Part shown: positions 53,222 through 60,820 of the stretch, one piece after another
Layout: the number at the start of each line of letters is the position of its first letter
Numbering within the stretch: position 1 is the stretch's first letter
Source: Phycisphaerales bacterium
Lineage (GTDB): Bacteria > Planctomycetota > Phycisphaerae > Phycisphaerales > SM1A02
NCBI GenBank assembly: GCA_029260575.1
Contig: JAJDDB010000027.1
Coordinates: 250,501-314,500 of the forward strand
Length of the DNA stretch: 64,000 nucleotides
Direction: 5' to 3'
Notes under the pieces: generated by a model
Database searches by the model: none
What the model was told of the DNA's origin: nothing
Seen by the model: only the letters and a program-made list of their open reading frames with translations
Program-made: the position numbers and the translations under genes

Positions 53222-53317
53222 AACAAACGCTGGAAACCACACCTCGCGCACATTCCCAAACGCGCTGCAACCCAACTCGCGCAAGCCAGCATCTGTGACG
53301 TTGCGGGCAACGAACCA

Positions 53318-53377
53318 GACGGCACAGTCAATGTCTTTGACTTACTCGATCTGATCGCAGCATGGGGCGATTGCTGA
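53318..53377 (+). pseudogene. C-terminal dockerin-like remnant of a lost secreted protein
   Basis: In frame to a stop at 53375-53377 the DNA reads DGTVNVFDLLDLIAAWGDC. This is almost the same as the ends of the FG-GAP protein (DGVVNVFDLLQLFALWGPC). No signal peptide or body of a gene is found upstream: the frame reaches back into the hairpin region. It is the tail of a deleted secreted protein. Confidence 0.7.
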
Positions 53378-53540
53378 TTGAACAGAGATGGGGCACAAAA
53401 CCAGAGCGGTAGCAGCCTTCTTAATACCTTCGACCTCATCTAATCGGGAATGGCTGAATTGCTCGCCGCTCCAAGAGAATGCCTCTCAGTGTTAGCATCG
53501 TTGCTACGACTCCGGAAACTCTACCACGTCACGAGAGATC

Positions 53541-53860
53541 CTCATTCATCGCCCGCAGTCCACAATCGCCGTCCCGAATTCTCATGCGCCGTACGCATTC
53601 TTCGGGCGCCGTACGCATTCTTCGGGCGCCGTACGCAATCTTCGGGCGCCGTCCGCAACTCGGATTCATCGTCCGAAAGTCGCGGGCGCACTCCGCGATT
53701 CGCGGGCGCTCTCCGAGTCCCGGATTCGTCGTCCCGATCTCTCGTGCGCCCTCCGCAACTCTTATTCGTCGTCCGAGGTTCTAATTCTGCGCCCGAGCTT
53801 CTAATTCGTCGTCCGAGGTTCTAATTCTGCGCCCGCAAGTCTAATTCGTCGTCCGCGGGC
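53541..53860. repeat. Tandem array, exact 20-bp period, 16 units
   Basis: Every 20 bases a unit of the type CTMATTCGTCGTCCGMRSTT begins. Four units (53601-53660 and the one before) are nearly identical TTCGGGCGCCGTACGCATTC words, and the last five alternate between two forms, CTAATTCGTCGTCCGAGGTT and CTAATTCTGCGCCCG. A faint unit at 53521 may belong to it. No indels break the phase. The period is not a multiple of three, so open frames through it encode a 20-residue superperiod and are not convincing. It lies between the dockerin remnant and the TPR gene at 54094. Confidence 0.9.
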
Positions 53861-54093
53861 GTCCGCACAGCGTTATTCAACAATGAAGGGCGATTGTGCG
53901 AAGCGCAGCGCGCACCACTAACAGCATCGCTTCCATGCCGCCTGTCCCATAATTTCTTGGCGCACGGCCCCCGGTGGTTCCTGCTGATTGACCGCCAGTG
54001 CCCTCGTGGGTCCGCCCCTGCCTCTTTGCCCCCTACCCCCGGCCGGAGTAACATGCGGGGTTTCACCCACCACCTGCCTCCCGAGGATGTCCG

Positions 54094-54957
54094 ATGGACC
54101 GCAAACCCGACAAGAGCGACCGTGACCGGCTCAAGCAAATCGAGCAGAGCGACCTCTCCGAGAGCCGCGTGAACCAGGATTTTGTCGATTGGCTTAAGAC
54201 CAAGGGGCCGAACTATCTGCTGGTCATCCTCGCAGCCCTGTGCGTGTACATGCTGATCGTGAGGTGGAATCAGTCCAAACTGCAGACGAATGTCGAAGCC
54301 TGGGAAGCTCTGTCAACCGCTGATATGCCGCGCTCCAAAGAAGATGTCGCTGATGAGTATGCCGATGTTGCCGGCATCGCAGACCTCGCACAGATCACTG
54401 CAGCCCGGCAGTATCTCGCATCCGTCCGCGCCAACGCAACGATCGAGTCCATGGCCCAGCAGGCAGCTGCACGGGCAACGATCCAGCAGCCGACGCCGAA
54501 TGCGCCGATCCTCACCGTGCCGTTGACTGTAGAACAACGCGATCAGAATCTGGCTGAGGCAACTCGGCTGTTTCAGACTGTGCTCGACAGACTCGCGACT
54601 GTCAACAGCAAATCTGAGCCCGGCCGCATTCTGCTCAAGACCGCAGCAATTGAAGGACTTGCAGCCGCAGCAGAATCAATCGGTGATGTCCAAGAGGCAA
54701 AACAGTTATACGAGCAGGCCGCTGCGACTGCTGAAATTGCGTATCCGAAACTTGCTCAACAAGCACGAACACGCGCAGACAACGTTGATGCTCTGGCAAC
54801 AGTCACAAGCCTTCCGACAATCGGTGAAGTCGGCCAAAATGCTTTGGTGCCAACATTCGAATCCGCTCCGCAAACGACGCCGATGTTGCAATCGCTGGAA
54901 CGATTGATCGTTTCAGAAGAATCGACAACAACCGCATCTGCGCCATCTGAAAGTTGA
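54094..54957 (+). CDS. Membrane-anchored TPR-like protein (YfgM-like), 287 aa
   Basis: A cytoplasmic N-terminal end of about 40 residues, rich in charged residues, is followed by one transmembrane helix (about residues 42-60, YLLVILAALCVYMLIV). A helical Ala-rich periplasmic domain with TPR-like helices follows (RLFQTVLDRL, AAIEGLAAAAESIGDVQEAK, LYEQAAATAEIAYPKLA). This topology fits the YfgM/TPR_21 group, accessory proteins of the Sec translocon or outer-membrane assembly; the assignment is from layout, not a signature. GAGG lies seven bases before the ATG. The stop overlaps the next gene (TGATG). Confidence 0.65.
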   Translation: MDRKPDKSDRDRLKQIEQSDLSESRVNQDFVDWLKTKGPNYLLVILAALCVYMLIVRWNQSKLQTNVEAWEALSTADMPRSKEDVADEYADVAGIADLAQITAARQYLASVRANATIESMAQQAAARATIQQPTPNAPILTVPLTVEQRDQNLAEATRLFQTVLDRLATVNSKSEPGRILLKTAAIEGLAAAAESIGDVQEAKQLYEQAAATAEIAYPKLAQQARTRADNVDALATVTSLPTIGEVGQNALVPTFESAPQTTPMLQSLERLIVSEESTTTASAPSES

Positions 54958-56129
54958 TGCCAGACGCTGAAGCGCACGATGACCGCGCTCGCATTCCGAT
55001 TGACGACCTACTCGATGGCGGTGGAAAGATCGATCAGGCAGCGCTATTCGCAGCCTACGAACAACAATCCAGCGAAGATGATGTACCGGTCTCTGTGGAG
55101 TTTCGCCTGTCGCGCGATCTCAACAAGCGACTCGATCGGTACCTTGTCGACCGCATTCCGTTCTTAAGCCGCACATCGCTGCAACGTCTCATCCGCGAGC
55201 AAGCGGTGCATGTCAACGGTAGAGTCCCTAAGCCCTCCACCCGCCTGCGAATTGGCGATCACATTCTTGCGATTCTGCCGCCACCGCCGAGTACGGAGCT
55301 GCCCGCCGAAGAGATCACGCTCGACATACTGCATGAAGATAATCACCTCATTGTGATCAATAAGCGCGATGACATTATTGTGCATCCCGCTCGCAGTCAC
55401 CATAACGGCACGATGATCAACGCCCTTGCGTGGCACTTTCAACATCAAGCCAGCGGGTCATTGTCTTCCGTCGGCGAAGAATTCGCGCGCCCCGGCGTTG
55501 TACACAGACTTGATCGCCACACCACCGGCGTGATCGTCTTCGGCAAATCCGACACTGCGCATTGGCGCCTTGCCAAACAATTCGAACACCGCCGAACCAA
55601 TAAGCGCTATCTCGCGGTCGTTCACGGGCGGATGGAACCGAACGCAGATGTCATTGATCTGCCGCTTGGCAAACATCACACTGTGCGCGACAAATATGCG
55701 GTGCGCTGGGATGACACCGGCAAGCCGTCAGTCACGATATACCGCGTGCGCGAACTCTACGCTGAATTCACATTGGTGGAACTGGAACTCAAGTCGGGGC
55801 GCACACACCAGATTCGCGTGCATCTGTCGCATCTCGGGTATCCGATCGTCGGCGATGACATCTACGGCGGCAGACATCTGACAGTTGGCGATATTGTCGG
55901 CCCCGCTGGCGCACCCGATCTCAGTGCTCGTGAGCCGGTCATACAGAGGCAGGCATTACACGCAGCATTGCTCGGCTTCGTACATCCCATCAGCGAACAC
56001 GCCATGGAATTCCAGGCGCCGTTGCACGCTGATATGGCATTGCTGGTGAAACTCTTGCGCACTTACCGCGAGCCGCAGTCCATCAACGTCGCCGGAGCAA
56101 CGCTGGATCTGGAGCGGATTGTGCAATGA
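54957..56129 (+). CDS. RluA/RluD-family 23S rRNA pseudouridine synthase, 390 aa
   Basis: An S4 RNA-binding domain (about residues 45-100, SRTSLQRLIREQAVHVNGR) precedes the catalytic domain with the active-site Asp in VVHRLDRHTTGVIVFGKSD. The later motifs LELKSGRTHQIRVHLSHLG and YPIVGDDIYGG are typical of RluD. The ATG at 54957 shares one base with the stop of the gene before it. An N-terminal extension of about 40 acidic residues lies in front of the S4 domain. The exact target (RluD-type or RluC-type) cannot be settled by eye. Confidence 0.9.
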   Translation: MPDAEAHDDRARIPIDDLLDGGGKIDQAALFAAYEQQSSEDDVPVSVEFRLSRDLNKRLDRYLVDRIPFLSRTSLQRLIREQAVHVNGRVPKPSTRLRIGDHILAILPPPPSTELPAEEITLDILHEDNHLIVINKRDDIIVHPARSHHNGTMINALAWHFQHQASGSLSSVGEEFARPGVVHRLDRHTTGVIVFGKSDTAHWRLAKQFEHRRTNKRYLAVVHGRMEPNADVIDLPLGKHHTVRDKYAVRWDDTGKPSVTIYRVRELYAEFTLVELELKSGRTHQIRVHLSHLGYPIVGDDIYGGRHLTVGDIVGPAGAPDLSAREPVIQRQALHAALLGFVHPISEHAMEFQAPLHADMALLVKLLRTYREPQSINVAGATLDLERIVQ

Positions 56130-56221
56130 ATTGAAGGTACCAGTCCGTTTTCTGCCTATCCTTAAGGCGATCAAGCAACGCTCTAAGTTGAGATTATGCT
56201 TTGCATAGAGCCCACTTTCCA

Positions 56222-57340
56222 ATGTCTGACACTCGCTGGGATGCAGCATCCAACGGCATGTTGGAAGAACGCTTCTATTACTGCCAGAACTGGCGACATG
56301 ATGTTGTTGCCGTGGTCGATGCCAACGGCGGCGGACAGCAGGTCGAGCAGGTGCGCTACGAAGCATACGGCGTGCCGTTCCTCATACTCGCCGGCGACAC
56401 CGACTCCGACGGCTCGATGCTGGCTGCTGACCTCACGCAGATCCAGACCTGGATTGATACATTCGCATACGATGTGCGCGGTGATGTCGATCTCGATGGC
56501 GATGTGGATGCCACGGACAAATCAACCGTGCAGAACACCCCCAGCCCCAAGTCCGGCGGCCGGGGTCAGTTCACCCACGCCAACACCGCCAACCGCAAGG
56601 GCTACGCCGGGTACGAGTTCGATGATGAGTTCGTGCATGATGTCTACCACGTGCGCTATCGTGTGCTGAACAGCAGCCTCGGGCAGTGGACGCGCAGGGA
56701 TCCCGTGGGGTACGTTGACGGGGCGAATGTATACAAATACTCAAGGCCCATAAATTCAGTCGATCCCCATGGACTTCTGTCAGTTGACTGCCCATTGGGT
56801 TCGCCTGGTTGTGGCAGCAACTCTCAACCATGTGTCTCAGCTGCACTGGCAGCAAACGGGACTGCAAATGCCAAATCAAGCAGTGGACAAGATGACGAAT
56901 TTAAGCCATACGATGAGTGCAGGGATGCAGTAGAATCTCAACTACCCACCATCTTGAATAAGCCATGCGCAGAACAGGCAAGAAGCATTTCAATGCAATG
57001 CTGTTACGAGTCGGGTATCGTACGACCAAACATTGCAGATGCCCTTGAATGTGCTCTACGACGCCGCGCTACGGATCTCGAAGACACGTTCGGATGCAAT
57101 GCCGTTCATGATTTCATCTGTAGCAATCCGGCAATGCTTCTCAATGCATCAGCTTGTGCTAGGGATTGCTGCGTGGCACATGATTCCTGCTTCAGTGCGA
57201 ACGGATGCACTGCACCGGACAGCTGGCTTGGGCTTGAAGGAGATGCTTGCTTTCAATGCAATAAAGATGTGGTTTTCTGCATAGCCGAGTGTGCTACACG
57301 GAATGTTCTCATGCGAATATGTAGTATATTTTTACGGTAA
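56222..57340 (+). CDS. RHS-core protein, N-truncated, with phospholipase A2-like C-terminal domain, 372 aa
   Basis: The first 170 residues are the end of an RHS barrel protein: EERFYYCQNWRHDVVAVVD, then a dockerin-like pair (GDTDSDGSMLAADLTQ, GDVDLDGDVDATDKS), then YRVLNSSLGQWTRRDPVGYV and the core end YSRPINSVDPHGLL. The C-terminal part (about 180-372) is Cys-rich. It contains ARDCCVAHDSC, which matches the phospholipase A2 active-site pattern C-C-x-x-H-x-x-C with the His-Asp pair. RHS tails of this kind act as toxins. The large N-terminal part of an RHS protein is missing, so this is a truncated relic or an orphan tail module. TTG at 56201 is an alternative start. Confidence 0.75.
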   Translation: MSDTRWDAASNGMLEERFYYCQNWRHDVVAVVDANGGGQQVEQVRYEAYGVPFLILAGDTDSDGSMLAADLTQIQTWIDTFAYDVRGDVDLDGDVDATDKSTVQNTPSPKSGGRGQFTHANTANRKGYAGYEFDDEFVHDVYHVRYRVLNSSLGQWTRRDPVGYVDGANVYKYSRPINSVDPHGLLSVDCPLGSPGCGSNSQPCVSAALAANGTANAKSSSGQDDEFKPYDECRDAVESQLPTILNKPCAEQARSISMQCCYESGIVRPNIADALECALRRRATDLEDTFGCNAVHDFICSNPAMLLNASACARDCCVAHDSCFSANGCTAPDSWLGLEGDACFQCNKDVVFCIAECATRNVLMRICSIFLR

Positions 57341-57387
57341 GATATATTCACTTTTCCTAATCCAGAATATGGTGGATTGACATAAAT

Positions 57388-57810
57388 ATGACAGGGTTCT
57401 TGATTAGCATAAGTGTCGCCTTGACAATAGCATTGGGAAGTGCTGCGGCCTATCGCAAACTTCGATGGTCAGCGATTCTAATCTTCAGCATGGGAATTCT
57501 TGGATTAATCGTCGGAGCGATCCCACTGTGGTTGTCATTAATACCTGATCAATCAGGCAAGATAGACACAGGTCTTGGACAAGTACTTTCTTGGTGTAGC
57601 ATACCAGCGTGCGTGGTATTTGGATTGGTGCTCGCAAGTGTAATCGGATATTCGATAGACCACCCCGCGCGAAGGCTGCAACCCCGAGAAATACGATGTC
57701 CCTCTTGCGGATACTCATTAAAAGGACTGCGGACACGAGGCTGCCCAGAATGCGGCTGGCGGCGCAAGAACATAGAGAATCCTGAAGTTGATGCTGTCAA
57801 GTCAGAGTGA
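57388..57810 (+). CDS. Membrane protein with C-terminal zinc ribbon, 140 aa, possible immunity gene
   Basis: Three hydrophobic helices (about residues 3-19, 29-48 and 70-88) are followed by a Cys4 ribbon, [23 protein letters not shown]. It lies 47 bases after the RHS/phospholipase gene on the same strand, the usual place for the immunity gene of an RHS toxin. It also belongs to the zinc-ribbon family of 15754 and 24981. Both readings are inferences: a bystander of a common local family is as likely as immunity. The AT-rich start region differs from neighbouring genes. Confidence 0.6.
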   Translation: MTGFLISISVALTIALGSAAAYRKLRWSAILIFSMGILGLIVGAIPLWLSLIPDQSGKIDTGLGQVLSWCSIPACVVFGLVLASVIGYSIDHPARRLQPREIRCPSCGYSLKGLRTRGCPECGWRRKNIENPEVDAVKSE

Positions 57811-57942
57811 TGCATCATGCCGACCGCGTATGGGTCCATTATTTAGCCTAATCGTAAACGCAGGCATTCTAGCACTTTACGGTACAGTGGAAATGGCTGT
57901 GTATGGCCGAGATTCCTGATGGTGGCGCTGTAATCTGGTGGC

Positions 57943-58180
57943 ATGCAATTCACTCCATGGCAACTGCTCTCGGTTATCGTCGCCGGTTGGATGTCTCGGC
58001 AGCAGCAACAGGTGATCGACTATCTCCGTGATGAGAATCAAGAGCTACGTGAGAAGGATGCCCGCACGAACCGGGACTCTGCTTGTGACGCCACACGCGA
58101 AGAACGCAATTACTACTGCCGGAACTGGCGGTGTGGTGTGGTATTGTTGTCACGCAGGTACAGCGTGCAGAATTCATATC
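57943..58180 (+). pseudogene. Chimera of a transposase N-terminus and an RHS fragment
   Basis: The first 39 codons (QFTPWQLLSVIVAGWMSRQQ, then QQVIDYLRDENQELREK) match the N-terminal helices that I know from integrase-type transposases of planctomycetes. Around 58078 the sequence switches to DSACDATREERNYYCRNWRC, which mirrors EERFYYCQNWRHDVV in the RHS gene at 56222. Neither module is complete. This is debris from recombination between a transposon and an RHS gene. The gap before it (57811-57942) holds nothing recognisable. Confidence 0.65.
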
Positions 58181-58223
58181 CGCCGGCGTGCTGTGCAGCT
58201 CCCAAGCTTCGGCGGCCCTGTTC

Positions 58224-59396
58224 TCACCGCAACTTGATTGATACCAGCGCGAGCGTTGCCAGAGCCACTGCAAGCACCCAGAATCGAACAACGACCTGTT
58301 GTTCGGACCATCCGCCGAGATGGTAATGGTGATGAATCGGCGAACAACGAAAGATGCGTTTGCCGCCTGAATATTTGAAGTATGCGACCTGCAGAATGAC
58401 GCTTGCCATTTCCAGAAAGAAAATTCCGCCGATGATCAGCAGCAGGATTTCCTGGCGAATGACGACTGCTACATACGCAAGCAAACCGCCAAGCGGCAGC
58501 GAACCGGTGTCGCCCATGAACACTTGAGCAGGCGCGCAATTGAACCACAGGAACCCGAGGCTTGCCCCCGCCATCGCGCCGGTGACGACCATCATTTCTT
58601 CTGCATGCTCAACAAACGGCACAAGTAACCCCTGCGCAGCGGCGAACGTCCCGGCGATATAACAGAGCACCATGAATGCAAACGCCGCAACCGCAAGTGT
58701 TCCCCCTGCCAGCCCGTCCATCCCGTCCGTCAGGTTTACCGCATTGGACGTACCCGCGATGAGTAGCGTCGTCACAATGACAAACGCAACCGGGCCGAGC
58801 ACAATTAATGATTCCGCCAGTGGACGTGGTGATGTCGCAGTTGGTAGATACGTCCTCTGAAACGGTAAATTAAGTACATGCGGTTCGATCTTTGTCCCGC
58901 CCCACCGATACAGGAAGTATCCTGCCGCAGCGCCGATACCGAGTTGGAAGAGCAGTTTTTCCCACGCATACAGCCCTTCGCGCGAACCCGGCGACCGGCG
59001 TGCGCTGGTCAACTTCAGCCAGTCGTCCCATCCGCCCAGGACTGCAAGCCAGAGCAGAACGATGATCGCCAGCCGGACATACAGCACGCGCAAATCCGCA
59101 AGCAGCACAATTGTCACGAGAATTGATGCGCAGATCAGTATGCCGCCCATCGTTGGCGTGGCCGCTTTGGACTTCATCAACTCATTCAGATCGGCACGAT
59201 AAAATTCGGGCGCATCGCCAATTTTCTGACGCATCAACCATCGAATGGTGCGTTTGCCCAAGCACAGAACAATTAGAAAGCTGAGCACGACCGCGCAAAA
59301 TGCACGGAATTCAAGTTGGTACAGCACCTTGAAGATGCTGAACAACCCAAGTTCATCAAGCAGATTCTTATATTGATCGACAAGGTTGTAGAGCAT
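58224..59396 (-). CDS. mraY: Phospho-N-acetylmuramoyl-pentapeptide transferase
   Basis: MraY attaches the UDP-MurNAc-pentapeptide to undecaprenyl phosphate to give lipid I. Ten membrane segments are expected, and the sequence is hydrophobic throughout. Signatures: KSKAATPTMGGILI, GTSNAVNLTDGMDGLAGG, VFMGDTGSLPLGGLL and the C-terminal RCSPIHHHYHLGGW. At 390 residues the size is normal. The start shares one base with the murF stop (TGATG), so it is the last gene of murE-murF-mraY. Confidence 0.95.
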   Translation of the reverse strand: MLYNLVDQYKNLLDELGLFSIFKVLYQLEFRAFCAVVLSFLIVLCLGKRTIRWLMRQKIGDAPEFYRADLNELMKSKAATPTMGGILICASILVTIVLLADLRVLYVRLAIIVLLWLAVLGGWDDWLKLTSARRSPGSREGLYAWEKLLFQLGIGAAAGYFLYRWGGTKIEPHVLNLPFQRTYLPTATSPRPLAESLIVLGPVAFVIVTTLLIAGTSNAVNLTDGMDGLAGGTLAVAAFAFMVLCYIAGTFAAAQGLLVPFVEHAEEMMVVTGAMAGASLGFLWFNCAPAQVFMGDTGSLPLGGLLAYVAVVIRQEILLLIIGGIFFLEMASVILQVAYFKYSGGKRIFRCSPIHHHYHLGGWSEQQVVVRFWVLAVALATLALVSIKLR

Positions 59397-60820
59397 CAGG
59401 CCACCGCCACCGACTGTGATCTCGTCACCGGTTGCGGGCGTTGATTGACGACACGTTCCAATGCAATGCCGCGCGATGCCTTGAGCAATACTGCATCACC
59501 CGGCTTCCAGTTCTTCCAGATTCGATCAATGACTTGTTGATCAAGATCGCCGTAATACTGCACGCGACCCGTACCCCACTGCTGGGAAAGGACAAGCCCG
59601 GTATACCGCGTCAATTCGCCGACGAGCACGACCTGATCAATCGAATGGGCCTCACTGATTTCAAGAAGTTCTCTGCCGAGTTCTTCATGCAGTTTCGCAG
59701 CGTCCGCGCCGAGTTCGAGCATATCGCCAAGCACAACGATGCGCCGATCAGCATTCACGCTCGTTTCCAAGAACGCTTCGATGGACGCCCGCATGGATTG
59801 AGGATTGGCGTTGTATGCGTCATTGAACACGATGACGCCGCCGCAATTGCTGCGGTGCATGCGCATCGCAGGCAGTTCGACTTGCAACAATCCCGCAGCT
59901 ATCGACTCGTCGGGAATATTCAGATGTCGCGCCACAGCAATTGCTGCCAGCGCGTTGGCTGCGTTGTGCCTGCCGGGAATCGGCAGTTGAAACCGAGTGG
60001 TGTTGTTGACATCGAACCACCACAACTGTTGCGCATCATCATTGCCATAGTCCGTCATCCGGGTATGTGCGTGTTCAGCTGCGCCAAACAAATGACCGTT
60101 CGGATACGATGACGCGTGCTCATTTGCGAATTCATGATCTGTATTCAGTACCGCCACCCCGCCGGGAGCAAGAGCGCCGAGCAGTGATGCTTTTTCAGTC
60201 GCAATAGCCTGCACCGACCCGAGCCCACTCAGATGCGCCGGCCCAATTGTGGTGATGACCACGATGTCCGGCCGGGCGATCGCGCCGAGTGCAGCAATTT
60301 CGCCGGGCTTGTTCATGCCGATTTCAAGCACGAGATAATCATCTTCAGGCGACGCATCGAGAATTGTCAGCGGCACGCCGATGTCGTTGTTGAATGATTT
60401 CGGAGCCCGTATGCCTACCAGGCGCACATGGAGCGCTGCGTGGATCATTTCCTTGGTTGTCGTCTTGCCACACGATCCGGTTACGGCGATCACCGTCGTG
60501 TCGGTTAACGTCGCGCGGTATGCCGAAGCAAGTGCGCCAAGCGCCTGCCGTGTGTCGGCGACCAGCAACACCGCTGGCCCCTTCGGAATTCTGTCAGCGG
60601 CGCATTGTTCAACGATGAGAAGCTGCGCGCCAGCTGCACAAGCGCTGCGCAGGTAATCATGCCCATCGTGATTGTCACCACGAAGAGCCAGGAATGCTTT
60701 TGCTTCGAGATTCGCGCGCGTGTCCGTTCCGACGCCAGTCAATTCAAGCGGGCCGGTTGGTTCGACAAGCCAGTTGCCGTTTGTGACGGCCATACAGTTC
60801 GCAGCAGAAAAGAATGTCAT
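59396..60820 (-). CDS. murF: UDP-MurNAc-tripeptide D-alanyl-D-alanine ligase
   Basis: MurF adds D-Ala-D-Ala to make the pentapeptide. The ATP site is VTGSCGKTTTKEMIHAAL, the substrate region has SFNNDIGVPLTIL, then EIGMNKPGEIAAL and FNDAYNANPQSMRASI. The start at 60820 overlaps the murE stop (ATGA) and gives MTFFSAANCMAV; an ATG at 60838 would add six residues inside murE. At about 474 residues it is normal. The genes are translationally coupled in the order murE, murF, mraY. Confidence 0.95.
   Translation of the reverse strand: MTFFSAANCMAVTNGNWLVEPTGPLELTGVGTDTRANLEAKAFLALRGDNHDGHDYLRSACAAGAQLLIVEQCAADRIPKGPAVLLVADTRQALGALASAYRATLTDTTVIAVTGSCGKTTTKEMIHAALHVRLVGIRAPKSFNNDIGVPLTILDASPEDDYLVLEIGMNKPGEIAALGAIARPDIVVITTIGPAHLSGLGSVQAIATEKASLLGALAPGGVAVLNTDHEFANEHASSYPNGHLFGAAEHAHTRMTDYGNDDAQQLWWFDVNNTTRFQLPIPGRHNAANALAAIAVARHLNIPDESIAAGLLQVELPAMRMHRSNCGGVIVFNDAYNANPQSMRASIEAFLETSVNADRRIVVLGDMLELGADAAKLHEELGRELLEISEAHSIDQVVLVGELTRYTGLVLSQQWGTGRVQYYGDLDQQVIDRIWKNWKPGDAVLLKASRGIALERVVNQRPQPVTRSQSVAVA

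Noticed and set aside
53541-53860. CRISPR array or coding repeat
   Set aside because: There are no spacers between the 20-bp units, and a 20-bp unit shifts the frame in every repeat.
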